Assembly: GCF_010730355.1 (NCBI RefSeq)
Contig: NZ_AP022576.1
Location: 3,224,001 to 3,288,000, forward strand
Direction of reading: 5' to 3'
DNA from: Mycobacterium florentinum
GTDB taxonomy: Bacteria > Actinomycetota > Actinomycetes > Mycobacteriales > Mycobacteriaceae
DNA length: 64,000 nt
Positions 32,934-41,905 of this stretch are shown here, piece after piece. A program made the translations under genes and the position numbers. The notes under the pieces were generated by a model. The model was not told the DNA's origin. It ran no database searches and saw only the letters and a program-made list of their open reading frames with translations. The first letter of the stretch is position 1. Each line of letters starts with the position of its first letter.

Positions 32934-33973
32934 GATGACTCCCGGGTCTTCGACCACAGCCGCAGCGACCCCCGGGTGATGTCCACCCCGCAGGCCCGGT
33001 GCAGGTCGCTCGCCGATCCGCGGCTGTGCCGCTGCCAGCGCGCCGCCCGGGGCAGATGCCCGGCCGGGTCATGGCAGTCACCGACCTGATGGCCGGCCGC
33101 CTCGGCCATCTCGACGGCGCCGGCCATCCGCGCGATCACCGTGTCGTCGCGGGACAGGAAACCGCCGACCCGCTCGCCGACCGGGGACCCGCCGACGGCC
33201 AGGGCCTCGAGCTCCGCGGTGGCCTCGAGCACCCGCCGGTAGCGCGCCTCGGCACCGAGGGCCGACAACCGGGCGATCACCGCGTCGACGCCACTGACCC
33301 GGCGCAGCAGGGCCCGGAGCTGCGGCAGCGTGCCACCCCTGCGGACCGCGGCCATGCCCAGCGCGGTGCCGAACAGGTCCAGGGTGTCCAGCAGCCGCAG
33401 CCGCGCTTGCGCCGGCACGGGATTATCGGCCGCGACGAACTCCCCGAACGAGCCCTGCAGACAAGCGGGGTGGGCGGCCAGCGTCCGCAACGCACCCCAC
33501 GATGCGGCGTCCAGCCCCTCGAACGCGGCGACGGTTAGCAAAGCGATCATCGGCTCGACCGCGACGCCGGTGAGCTCGGCGAGATGCGCGCACCGGGTTC
33601 GGGCGGACGCCAGCGGCCCGTCGGCGGTGCGACCCGACAGCCGGCCGGCCAGGTCCGCCTTGTTCAGCACCGTCAGCACCGGGCGACCGGCGGTGGCGAT
33701 CGCGTCGGCGTCCTCGGGTTTGACCACTTCAGCGATCACCTGGACGACCAGATCGGCCTCGCCGTCGGCCGGCATCACCGTGATTCCCGACGCCGGCGCG
33801 GCGTGCGCCAGGGCGCGTGCGACGGTGCCGCGACCGACTCCGGCCCGTCCACGCACCGCCGCGCGCAACGGCGCCGCGACATTCGCGGCGATCGCACTCA
33901 CGCGCTCGTCGTCACATCCGGCAGCAAATCGCGCCAGCTCGTCGGCGAAAACTTGGCTCCCCCGTACCTTCAT
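32930..33973 (-). CDS. Dynamin-like GTPase partner (Rv0209-like)
   Basis: 347 residues from ATG 33973. Walker A region VRGRAGVGRGTVARA carries Arg instead of Lys, and the G4 motif NKADL near residue 130 is intact, so guanine recognition is likely but normal hydrolysis is doubtful. The C-terminal half is helical with no transmembrane segment. It is the first gene of the pair and is coupled to the membrane partner by GTGA. The pair may remodel or stabilise the membrane. It is divergent from trmB across about 220 nt in which I see no clear operator. Confidence 0.78.
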   Translation of the reverse strand: MKVRGSQVFADELARFAAGCDDERVSAIAANVAAPLRAAVRGRAGVGRGTVARALAHAAPASGITVMPADGEADLVVQVIAEVVKPEDADAIATAGRPVLTVLNKADLAGRLSGRTADGPLASARTRCAHLAELTGVAVEPMIALLTVAAFEGLDAASWGALRTLAAHPACLQGSFGEFVAADNPVPAQARLRLLDTLDLFGTALGMAAVRRGGTLPQLRALLRRVSGVDAVIARLSALGAEARYRRVLEATAELEALAVGGSPVGERVGGFLSRDDTVIARMAGAVEMAEAAGHQVGDCHDPAGHLPRAARWQRHSRGSASDLHRACGVDITRGSLRLWSKTRESS

Positions 33974-34194
33974 CTCTTGCCTGCTCGATCCGATCCTCCG
34001 GCACCCCATGCCGGCGTTGCTCCGGTCGCATGCGGGGCCGTCGCCGATGCCGGGCGCGTTTGCCGGGCGGAGATTCGGGCCCCACCGCATAGTGGCACTT
34101 GCGTCTTCGAGTTGCGAGCCACCGTTTATCTGTTACCAGTTGAAGGCAACTGTTGGGTATCAATCTGGACCAGGGGCGGCTACATCGGGGCTTC

Positions 34195-35019
34195 ATGGGC
34201 CACCATGGACAAATGCATGCGCAACCCGGGGTCGGGACATGTCCCGATGCACCGGCGGAGGTGGGAGCCGGCCTGGATACCGAAGAAGGCATTACGCCGG
34301 AGCCGGAGCCGCGGCGTTCGGGCGCCCCCGAACGGGGCTATCTGCCGGCCACCAGCTTCCGTTCGCGGCGTTCCACCCTGTCCGGCAGCCAGCGGGAGAC
34401 CTGGGATCGGCTGTGGCCGACCGTGGGCCTCTCCGACATACCGCGCCACTTCGAACCGCTGGACACCCGGGCCTGGTTCGGCCGGCAGGCGCCGCTGGTG
34501 CTCGAAATCGGTTGTGGCAGTGGCATATCGACGCTGGCGATGGCGCGCGACGAACCCGAAATCGACGTGATCGCGGTGGAGGTCTACAAACGGGGCCTGG
34601 CCCAGCTGCTGTGCGCGGTCGACCGCGAGCAGGTGAGCAACATCCGGCTGATCCGCGGCAACGGGATCGAGGTGCTGCAGCATCTGATCGCCCCGGCTTC
34701 GCTGACCGGGTTTCGCCTCTACTTCCCCGACCCGTGGCCGAAGGCGCGCCACCACAAGCGGCGCTTCCTGCAACCTGCCACGGTCGCCCTGATCGCCGAC
34801 CGGCTACTGCCCGGTGGCGTCCTGCACGCCGCGACGGACCACCCCGGCTACGCCGAGCAGATGGCCGAAGTGGGCGACGCCGAACCCCGGCTCTGTCGCG
34901 TCGAACCCGGCAGCGCGCTGCCCATCTCGACCACGCGCCCCACGACCAAGTACGAGCTGAAAGCCCAAGAAGTGGGCAGCTCGGTATCCGAGTTCATCTG
35001 GAAAAGACGATGGGTATGA
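34195..35019 (+). CDS. trmB: tRNA (guanine-N7-)-methyltransferase TrmB
   Basis: 274 residues. The SAM motif VLEIGCGSGISTLAM lies near residue 102, NIRLIRGNGIEVLQ is the next conserved block, and the signature FPDPWPKARHHKRRF near residue 184 is diagnostic for TrmB. The enzyme methylates G46 in the variable loop of tRNA. An N-terminal extension of about 90 residues is typical of mycobacterial members. ATG 34195 (MGHHGQMHAQPGVG) matches the M. tuberculosis Rv0208c start; an upstream in-frame ATG at 34153 is possible. It overlaps the NYN gene by ATGA and leads toward mmpL3, the usual order. Confidence 0.94.
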   Translation: MGHHGQMHAQPGVGTCPDAPAEVGAGLDTEEGITPEPEPRRSGAPERGYLPATSFRSRRSTLSGSQRETWDRLWPTVGLSDIPRHFEPLDTRAWFGRQAPLVLEIGCGSGISTLAMARDEPEIDVIAVEVYKRGLAQLLCAVDREQVSNIRLIRGNGIEVLQHLIAPASLTGFRLYFPDPWPKARHHKRRFLQPATVALIADRLLPGGVLHAATDHPGYAEQMAEVGDAEPRLCRVEPGSALPISTTRPTTKYELKAQEVGSSVSEFIWKRRWV

Positions 35020-35735
35020 GCCTCGCAGAACAAACGACCGCGGAAGCCGCCGCGGCGCCCACCGGAAGCGATACCGGCGACCTGGGCAGCCTCGATGCTC
35101 CGCCGCGGCGCGTGCTGCTGGTGTGGGACGCCCCCAACCTCGACATGGGCCTGGGCTCGATCCTGGGCCGCCGCCCGACCGCGCTGGAACGCCCCCGGTT
35201 CGACGCTTTGGGTCGTTGGCTGCTGGCCCGTACGGCCGAGGTCAGTGCCGGGCGGCCGGGCATCGTCGTCGAACCCGAGGCCACCGTGTTCACCAACATC
35301 GCCCCGGGCAGCGCCGACGTCGTTCGACCCTGGGTGGATGCGTTGCGCAACGTGGGGTTCGCGGTCTTCGCCAAGCCGAAAATAGATGAAGACAGCGATG
35401 TCGACCGGGACATGCTCGCCCACATCGAACTGCGGCGCCAAGAAGGGCTCGCGGGGCTGGTCGTAGCGTCCGCCGACGGTCAAGCGTTCCGTCAGCCGTT
35501 GGAAGAAATCGCACACACCGGGGTCGGTGGCTCGACCCCCGTCCAGGTGATCGGATTTCGCGAACACGCGAGTTGGGCACTAGCGTCGGATACCTTGGAC
35601 TTCGTTGATCTGGAGGACATCGAAGGTGTTTTCCGGGAACCGCTGCCGCGGATCGGCCTAGATTCGCTGCCCGACCAGGGGGCGTGGCTGCAGCCGTTCC
35701 GGCCGCTGTCCGCGCTATTGACCACGCGTGTGTGA
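35016..35735 (+). CDS. NYN-domain protein (putative RNase, Rv0207c-like)
   Basis: 239 residues. The domain opens with VLLVWDAPNLDMGLG near residue 29, the DxxN motif of NYN/PIN-like nucleases. Further acidic residues follow at KIDEDSDVDRDMLAHIE near 125 and SADGQAF near 150, giving a plausible metal site. NYN domains commonly cut RNA. ATG 35016 is chosen because it gives an ATGA overlap with the trmB stop and a better spacing to GGAAAAG; ATG 35010 is the alternative. It sits between trmB and mmpL3, and its biological target is unknown. Confidence 0.85.
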   Translation: MSLAEQTTAEAAAAPTGSDTGDLGSLDAPPRRVLLVWDAPNLDMGLGSILGRRPTALERPRFDALGRWLLARTAEVSAGRPGIVVEPEATVFTNIAPGSADVVRPWVDALRNVGFAVFAKPKIDEDSDVDRDMLAHIELRRQEGLAGLVVASADGQAFRQPLEEIAHTGVGGSTPVQVIGFREHASWALASDTLDFVDLEDIEGVFREPLPRIGLDSLPDQGAWLQPFRPLSALLTTRV

Positions 35736-35787
35736 CACTGGAAAACCAATGCGCGGGTCGCTGTTAGTGATCCAGTAAGGAGCTTAC

Positions 35788-38628
35788 GTGTTCGCCTGGT
35801 GGGGTCGAACCGTGTACCGCTACCGGTACATCGTGATCGGGGTCATGGTGGCTCTGTGCCTTGGCGGCGGAGTCTTCGGGATGAGCCTGGGTAAGCATGT
35901 CACGCAGAGCGGTTTCTACGACGACGGCAGCCAGTCCGTCAAGGCTTCGATATTGGGCGACAAGACCTACGGCCGCGATCGCACCAGCCAGATTGTCGCG
36001 ACCTTCACGGCGCCCGACGGCAAGACCGTCGACGATCCGGCCTGGCGACAGCAAACCGTTGACGAACTGAACAAGTTCGTCAAGGACCATTCCAGTCAGG
36101 TACTCGGCTGGGCCGGCTATCTGGCGTTGGCGCCGGGCGCCGAGCCCCCCAACGCTCAGATCAAGGGCATGGCGACCGAGGACCACAAGCACACCTTCGT
36201 CACCGTTCCGCTCAAGGGCGACGACGACGACACCATTCTCAATAACTACAAGGCCATCGCCCCCGACCTGCAGAAGCTCAACGGCGGCAAGATCGAACTC
36301 GCCGGCCTGGAGCCGATCGCCAACGCCCTGACGGGCACCATCGCCACCGATCAGAAACTCTTGGAATATTTCGGATTACCGGTCGTCGCTGTAGTGCTGT
36401 TCTTTGTTTTCGGCGGGGTGATCGCGGCCGGCCTGCCGGTCATGGTTGGCGGACTAAGCATTGCCGGGGCTACCGGCATCCTGCGGTTCGTCGCCATGTT
36501 CGGCCCGGTGCACTTTTTCGCCCAACCGGTAATCTCGCTGATCGGCTTCGGTATCGCGATCGACTACGGGCTTTTCATCGTGAGCCGATTCCGCGAGGAG
36601 ATCGCCGAAGGGTATGACACCGAGGCCGCCGTGCGGCGCACCGTGATGACGGCCGGCCGCACGATCGCGTTCTCGGCGGTGCTGATCATCGCCTCCAGCG
36701 CCGCACTACTCGTGCTGCCGCAGGGCTTCGTGCACTCGCTGACCTACGCGATCTTCGCCGCCGTGGGGCTCGCGGCAATACTGTCCATCACGTTGCTGCC
36801 GGCCTGTCTGGCGGTCCTGGGCACCAACGTCGACGCGCTGGGCGTGCGGACCCTGTTCCGGGTGTCCTTCCTCCGCAATTGGGAGGTATCGCGGTCCCTC
36901 ATCAACTGGTTCGCCGAGCGGTTGCAGAAGACCAAGACCCGTGAAGAGGTCGAGGCCGGCTTCTGGGGCAAGCTGGTCAACCGGGTGATGAAGCGGCCGC
37001 TGCTCTTCGCCATTCCGATCGCGGTCGGCATGATTCTGCTGTGGATTCCGCTGGGCAACCTGTCGCTCGGCGGCATGAGCGAGAAGTACCTGCCGCCGGA
37101 CAATGCCGTGCGTTTGGCGCAGGAGCACTTCGACAAGCAGTTCCCCGGGTACCGCACCGAGCAGCTGACCGTGGTGATCGAGAGCAACAACCACAGCAAG
37201 GTCACCGATCAGCAGGTCGCAGACATCCGCAGCAAGATCTCGGGGATCACCGGGTTCACCGACAAGACGTGGGAGGAGCGGCCGTGCCCAGAGATCGCCG
37301 GCAACTCCTGCGTCGCCGGGCCGAACGGGACCACCCGGCCCAAGGATGACTCGGTACGGGTGATCCAGAACGGCCTGGTCAACAAGAACGACGCCGAGAA
37401 GAAGATCGACGAGCTGCGGGCGATCAGCCCGCCGAAGGGCCTGACCCTGCTGGTCGGCGGCACGCCGGCGCTGGAGCAGGACAGCATCCACGCCTTGATC
37501 GACAAGGCCCCGCTGATGGTGGTGGTGCTGCTCGGCGCCACCCTTGTGCTGATGTTCCTGGCATTCGGATCGGTGGTGTTGCCGATCAAGGCAGTGCTGA
37601 TGAGCGCGCTGACGCTCGGGTCGACCATGGGCATCCTGACCTGGATCTTCGTCGACGGGCACTTCTCGAAGTGGCTGAATTTCACGCCGACGCCGCTGAT
37701 GGTCGTGCTCATCGCGCTGGTCGTGTGTGTGGGCTTCGGGCTGGCCACCGACTACGAGGTATTCCTGGTGTCCCGGATGGTGGAAGCCCGCGAGCGCGGC
37801 ATGTCGACCGCCGAGGCGATCCGGATCGGTACCGCGACCACCGGCCGTTTGATCACAGCCGCCGCGCTGGTGCTCGCCGTGGTCGCCGGCTCGTTCGTGT
37901 TCTCCGACCTGGTGATGATGAAAACCCTCGCCTTCGGGCTGATGGCGGCGTTGCTGCTGGACGCGACCGTGGTCCGGATGTTCCTGGTGCCGTCGGTGAT
38001 GAAGCTGCTCGGCGACGACTGCTGGTGGGCGCCACGCTGGGCCCGTCGGCTGCAGAACCGCATCGGCCTGGGCGAGATCGACCTGCCCGACGAGCGCAAG
38101 CGGTCCGGTGTCAACGGCCGGGCGATCCGCCCGCCGGTCGCGGCCAGCCTGGTCGCCGCGAAACCCCGTGCGCCGCACGACCCCACGCACCCGGGCGCCC
38201 CGCCGGAGCCGTCGCGGCCGTCGGGCCTGCCCGAACCACGGCCCGCCGCGGAACTGCCCGCGGGTGCCAGCGCCGCGCGTGGCCCGGCCCGTCCCAGCCA
38301 GCCGACCGAGGCCAAGACGACGCGCTTCTCGGCGCAGGGCAATTCCGACGCGCGGCCCCCGGCCCCGACCGCGCCACCCGCACCGCCGCCGTCGGCCGGT
38401 CAGACCCGGGCGATCCCGGTTCCGGGGAACCACGAGAACACCGGCGACCCGGCCGACCCGACCACCGCGCTTCCGGTGATGCGGTCGGAGGGCAACGAAC
38501 CCGACGCCGCCACCGAGAAGATGAACGCCCGCGGCCAGGGCGATAACGGCGACAATTCGCGGCCACGACGCCGTGCCGGCGGCGGGCTGTCCGCGCAGGA
38601 TCTGCTGCGTCGCGAGGGACGGCTCTAG
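35788..38628 (+). CDS. mmpL3: Trehalose monomycolate flippase MmpL3
   Basis: 946 residues, the expected length. Twelve transmembrane helices of the RND/MmpL fold. The proton-relay Asp-Tyr pairs are both visible: IAIDYGLFIVSRFREE in TM4 (about 256) and LATDYEVFLVSRM in TM10 (about 645). The C-terminal cytoplasmic tail (about 760-946) is Pro/Ala-rich and disordered. MmpL3 moves trehalose monomycolate across the plasma membrane for mycolate assembly and is essential in M. tuberculosis and M. smegmatis. GTG 35788 follows AAGGAG at 5 nt. It is 52 nt downstream of the NYN gene and may be read partly from it. Counterpart of Rv0206c. Confidence 0.97.
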   Translation: MFAWWGRTVYRYRYIVIGVMVALCLGGGVFGMSLGKHVTQSGFYDDGSQSVKASILGDKTYGRDRTSQIVATFTAPDGKTVDDPAWRQQTVDELNKFVKDHSSQVLGWAGYLALAPGAEPPNAQIKGMATEDHKHTFVTVPLKGDDDDTILNNYKAIAPDLQKLNGGKIELAGLEPIANALTGTIATDQKLLEYFGLPVVAVVLFFVFGGVIAAGLPVMVGGLSIAGATGILRFVAMFGPVHFFAQPVISLIGFGIAIDYGLFIVSRFREEIAEGYDTEAAVRRTVMTAGRTIAFSAVLIIASSAALLVLPQGFVHSLTYAIFAAVGLAAILSITLLPACLAVLGTNVDALGVRTLFRVSFLRNWEVSRSLINWFAERLQKTKTREEVEAGFWGKLVNRVMKRPLLFAIPIAVGMILLWIPLGNLSLGGMSEKYLPPDNAVRLAQEHFDKQFPGYRTEQLTVVIESNNHSKVTDQQVADIRSKISGITGFTDKTWEERPCPEIAGNSCVAGPNGTTRPKDDSVRVIQNGLVNKNDAEKKIDELRAISPPKGLTLLVGGTPALEQDSIHALIDKAPLMVVVLLGATLVLMFLAFGSVVLPIKAVLMSALTLGSTMGILTWIFVDGHFSKWLNFTPTPLMVVLIALVVCVGFGLATDYEVFLVSRMVEARERGMSTAEAIRIGTATTGRLITAAALVLAVVAGSFVFSDLVMMKTLAFGLMAALLLDATVVRMFLVPSVMKLLGDDCWWAPRWARRLQNRIGLGEIDLPDERKRSGVNGRAIRPPVAASLVAAKPRAPHDPTHPGAPPEPSRPSGLPEPRPAAELPAGASAARGPARPSQPTEAKTTRFSAQGNSDARPPAPTAPPAPPPSAGQTRAIPVPGNHENTGDPADPTTALPVMRSEGNEPDAATEKMNARGQGDNGDNSRPRRRAGGGLSAQDLLRREGRL

Positions 38629-38640
38629 ACCGCACGAGTC

Positions 38641-39786
38641 CTAGCCGGGCGCCTTGCGCGCATCGTCCGGCGTGGCGTGCATGACGGCCGAGTGGTCGCC
38701 CTCCTTGGACAGCTGTTGGGCTTCGGCCTCCGGATCCGGGGCGAGCAGCACCTGAATCGCGTTGTTGAGGAACGCCACCGTCGGGACCGCCAGTAGGGCG
38801 CCGACGATCCCGGCGAGCACACCGCCGGTGGAAATCGCCAGCACCACCCCCAGCGGATGGATCGACACCGCGCGCCCCATCACCAGCGGCTGCAGCAGAT
38901 GCGACTCGATCTGGTTGATGACCACCAGCAGGCCGAGGGTGAGCAGCGCGTAGATGATGCCCTTGGTCAGCAGCGCGACCACCACGGCCACCAACCCGGA
39001 GATCAGGGCACCGATCAGCGGGATGAAGGCCCCGAGAAATACCAGCGACGCCAGCGGCAGCGCCAGCGGGACGCCCATGATGGCCAGCCCGGCGCCCACT
39101 CCGGCCGCGTCGGTGAAGGCCACCAGGAAGGTTGCCCGGATGTAGGCGATCAGCGACCCGTAGCCGGCGCGGCCCGCTTCCATCACCCGATCGCGCACGC
39201 CGATCGGGACGATCTTGGCCACGTACGCGAAGATGGTGCGGCCGCCGTAGAGGAAGAAAATCAGGGTGAACAGCACCAGCACCGCGGCCGTGAGCAATTC
39301 GGTGAGGGTGGCCGCGGTGGACAGCGCCCCGCTGGTCAACTTCGACTGATTGTTGTGCAGCGCCTGGATCGCGGCGTTACCCGCGTTGGTGATCTGTTCG
39401 CTGCGCAGATGCACCGGCCCTTCGATCAGCCACCGCCGGGTGGTATCGATGCTGCGGGTGACCTGTTCGGTCAGATCGGGCAAACCGACGATGAACTGCG
39501 TGATGACGAACGTGAGGATGCCGCCCAGCAGCGCGAATCCGCCCAGCAATACCAGCGCGACGGCGCCGCCGCGCGGCAGGCCGCGCCGGTCCAGCCAGTC
39601 CACCACCGGCACCAGCAGCGCGCTGATCATCAACGCCAGCAGCACCGGGACGACGATGACCTCGAGCTTCGCCACCACCCAGAAGAAGGCGAGCGCCGCG
39701 GCGAAGATAGCCAGCAAACGCCACGCCCAGGCGGCGGTGTTTCGGACCAGGGGCGTGACCGAGGTGTCGTCGGAGTTTGCCGGCAT
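38641..39786 (-). CDS. AI-2E family / PerM-like transporter (Rv0205-like)
   Basis: 381 residues with seven or eight membrane segments. [22 protein letters not shown] then [14 protein letters not shown] (about 220-270) matches the conserved core of the AI-2E transporter (UPF0118) family. A large extracytoplasmic loop lies at about 85-160 and a hydrophilic C-terminal tail of about 40 residues follows. Substrates of mycobacterial members are unknown. TAGGCT lies 5 nt before the ATG, so transcription may be leaderless or nearly so. It converges with mmpL3, with 12 nt between stops. Confidence 0.9.
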   Translation of the reverse strand: MPANSDDTSVTPLVRNTAAWAWRLLAIFAAALAFFWVVAKLEVIVVPVLLALMISALLVPVVDWLDRRGLPRGGAVALVLLGGFALLGGILTFVITQFIVGLPDLTEQVTRSIDTTRRWLIEGPVHLRSEQITNAGNAAIQALHNNQSKLTSGALSTAATLTELLTAAVLVLFTLIFFLYGGRTIFAYVAKIVPIGVRDRVMEAGRAGYGSLIAYIRATFLVAFTDAAGVGAGLAIMGVPLALPLASLVFLGAFIPLIGALISGLVAVVVALLTKGIIYALLTLGLLVVINQIESHLLQPLVMGRAVSIHPLGVVLAISTGGVLAGIVGALLAVPTVAFLNNAIQVLLAPDPEAEAQQLSKEGDHSAVMHATPDDARKAPG

Positions 39787-39895
39787 CCGGCCAGCCTATC
39801 CGCCGCTCCGGAGTTGGGTAGTGACGTCAGCACGATCCGGTTACGACGGCGACACGCTCGGAGTTGCGTCGCGATTGCCTTGCCACCTGCGCGGT

Positions 39896-39901
39896 TACCC
39901 T
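39896..39901 (+). promoter_or_regulatory. -10 element TACCCT for a leaderless UPF0104 gene
   Basis: TACCCT ends 7 nt before GTG 39909. A TTGCCT at 39875-39880 is 15 nt upstream and could be a weak -35. Confidence 0.45.
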
Positions 39902-39908
39902 AAATCAC

Positions 39909-41129
39909 GTGCCGCACGACACACCCATCCGCAACCTCTGCTTCCCGGGCGGCGGCGTATCCACCGATGAGGGTGGGCCGCCGGCTCCGGCGCGCGGGGG
40001 CGAGACGTCGCGGGGCAAGTATTGGTGGGTGCGGTGGGCGGTGCTGGGCCTGGTCGCGATCGTGCTCGGCGTCGAGATCGCGCTGGGCTGGGATCAGCTG
40101 GCCAAAGCCTGGACAAGCCTGTTCCAGGCCAACTGGTGGTGGTTGCTCGCGGCGGTGGCCGCGGCCGCCGCGTCGATGCACAGCTTCGCCCAGATCCAGC
40201 GCACGTTGCTCAAGTCCGCCGGGGTGCACGTCAAGCAGCTGCGCTCCGAGGCCGCCTTCTATGCCGCCAACTCGCTGAGCACCACACTGCCCGGCGGCCC
40301 GGTGCTCTCGGCAACGTTTTTGCTTCGCCAGCAACGCATTTGGGGCGCCTCGACGGTGGTGGCGTCCTGGCAGCTGGTGATGTCGGGTGTGCTGCAGGCG
40401 GTGGGGCTGGCGCTGCTCGGGTTGGGCGGCGCCTTCTTCCTGGGCGCGAAGAACAACCCCTTCTCGTTGTTGTTCACCCTGGGCGGCTTCATCGCCTTGC
40501 TGCTGCTCTCTCAGGCGGTGGCGTCACGGCCCGAGCTGATCGAGGGCATCGGCACCCGCATCCTGACGCTGTTCAACTCGGCGCGCGGCAAGCCGGCCGA
40601 CACCGGCCTGGCCAAGTGGCGCGAGATCCTGATGCAGCTCGAATCGGTCAGCCTGGGCCGTCGCGACCTGGGGGTGGCGTTCAGCTGGTCGATGTTCAAC
40701 TGGATTGCCGACGTCGCCTGCCTCGCCTTCGCCGCGTATGCGGCCGGCGACCACGCGTCGATCGCGGGACTGACGGTGGCCTACGCGGCCGCGCGCGCCG
40801 TCGGCACGATTCCGCTGATGCCCGGCGGCCTGCTGGTCGTCGAGGCGGTGCTGGTGCCCGGCCTGGTGTCCAGCGGTATGTCGTTGCCTAACGCGATCTC
40901 GGCCATGCTGCTCTACCGGCTGATCAGTTGGCTGCTCATCTCCGCGATCGGCTGGGTGGTGTTTTTCTTCGTGTTCCGCACCGAGCACCCGGGCGGCTCC
41001 GACGACGATCCGCCGACGGATCCACGCTTACGGATCCAGCCTCAGTTGCGGCGCTGGGACGATCCCTGCGACGAGGCCGCGCTGCAGGGTCCGCTACCGC
41101 CACCCGAACCGGGGAAAGGCCCCGGCTAG
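39909..41129 (+). CDS. Lysylphosphatidylglycerol-synthase-TM-like (UPF0104) membrane protein (Rv0204c-like)
   Basis: 406 residues from GTG 39909. Seven or eight helices. Typical flippase-domain segments are AAFYAANSLSTTLPGGPVLSATFLLRQ near 120 and PLMPGGLLVVEAVLVPGL near 305, as in the N-terminal domain of MprF and its stand-alone relatives. The soluble aminoacyl-transferase domain of MprF is absent, so a lipid-moving or scaffold role is more likely than synthesis. The start is supported by a -10 element 7 nt upstream. Its TAG stop shares CTAG (41126-41129) with the facing haem-binding protein gene. Confidence 0.87.
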   Translation: MPHDTPIRNLCFPGGGVSTDEGGPPAPARGGETSRGKYWWVRWAVLGLVAIVLGVEIALGWDQLAKAWTSLFQANWWWLLAAVAAAAASMHSFAQIQRTLLKSAGVHVKQLRSEAAFYAANSLSTTLPGGPVLSATFLLRQQRIWGASTVVASWQLVMSGVLQAVGLALLGLGGAFFLGAKNNPFSLLFTLGGFIALLLLSQAVASRPELIEGIGTRILTLFNSARGKPADTGLAKWREILMQLESVSLGRRDLGVAFSWSMFNWIADVACLAFAAYAAGDHASIAGLTVAYAAARAVGTIPLMPGGLLVVEAVLVPGLVSSGMSLPNAISAMLLYRLISWLLISAIGWVVFFFVFRTEHPGGSDDDPPTDPRLRIQPQLRRWDDPCDEAALQGPLPPPEPGKGPG

Positions 41130-41665
41130 CCGGCGTTGTTCTGCCGCGACGGGCCGGGCAGCGTGCCACCGGCCGCGGGCGAGGTCGCCGCGGGCGGGAG
41201 ATTCCCCAGTCCGGCGCCCACCGGCGACGTGCCGGCGCCACCCGGCGGCGAGGCGGGCAGACCGCCGGCGCCCTGCGCCTGCTGCATCATGCCCATGGCC
41301 TGCGGGATGCTGATCGGCAGCTTGCACTGCATCGACAGGTTGGTCAGCGGCTGCCCGATCCCGGCCATGTCGGCGGCCACCTTGGGGTTGCCCTCGAAAT
41401 AGGACTTCAGCGAGCCGACCGACTGCGGGCCGGCCTGCTGCAGCATCGTGGTCATCGTCTGGTTGGTCTCCGGATGCGAGTCCAGGTAGTCGCCCATCGA
41501 CTTGGAGACCGAACCGACCGTCCGGGCGACCTCGCTGGCCGCGCACGGGTCGTTGGCGCCGGTCGCCGGCGGCCCCGCCAGCAGTGCCACGGCCGCGGCG
41601 GGCACCGCGCAGCCGATGATCCCCGCAATCAGGGTGCCCCGTCCTGTCTTGAAGCCTGTCTTCAT
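41126..41665 (-). CDS. Secreted haem-binding protein (Rv0203-like haemophore)
   Basis: 179 residues with a signal peptide (about 1-35, cleaved near ATGA). The mature domain contains YLDSH, giving Tyr60 and His64, which correspond to haem-binding Tyr59 and His63 of M. tuberculosis Rv0203. The third reported ligand there, His89, appears to be replaced in the segment LKSYFEGNP. A Pro/Gly/Ala-rich tail of about 45 residues (from about 130) is not present in the shorter M. tuberculosis protein as I recall it. The protein is thought to pass haem to MmpL11/MmpL3. It is divergent from mmpL11. Confidence 0.84.
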   Translation of the reverse strand: MKTGFKTGRGTLIAGIIGCAVPAAAVALLAGPPATGANDPCAASEVARTVGSVSKSMGDYLDSHPETNQTMTTMLQQAGPQSVGSLKSYFEGNPKVAADMAGIGQPLTNLSMQCKLPISIPQAMGMMQQAQGAGGLPASPPGGAGTSPVGAGLGNLPPAATSPAAGGTLPGPSRQNNAG

Positions 41666-41905
41666 ACCCGAACTCCATCCCCCCGCGCGGCACAGCGACA
41701 TCCTGCCATCCGGGTCGATGCCCTGCCACCTGGTGTGACCGAGATCCGCTTGGTCACCGGTCGGCAACGACTTGGCCGCGACTCGGCCACGGAGCCGTCT
41801 GCGCAGCTCACGAATTCGTTAAGCCGAACTAATGCACAGGCTGCTGCGGTATCGTCGCCCTCACGCGTAAGCGAGATATTCGGGGAGCCTGAAATCCAGC
41901 AGTTT

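Noticed and set aside
33330..35015. N-terminal extension of the NYN protein frame
   Set aside because: It would run through trmB and antisense to the dynamin-like gene; the ATGA overlap at 35016 gives a better start.
41735..41757. GTGACC-N11-GGTCAC repeat in the Rv0203-like/mmpL11 divergent gap (41666-41905)
   Set aside because: Short arms and a wide spacer; no known regulator pattern matches.
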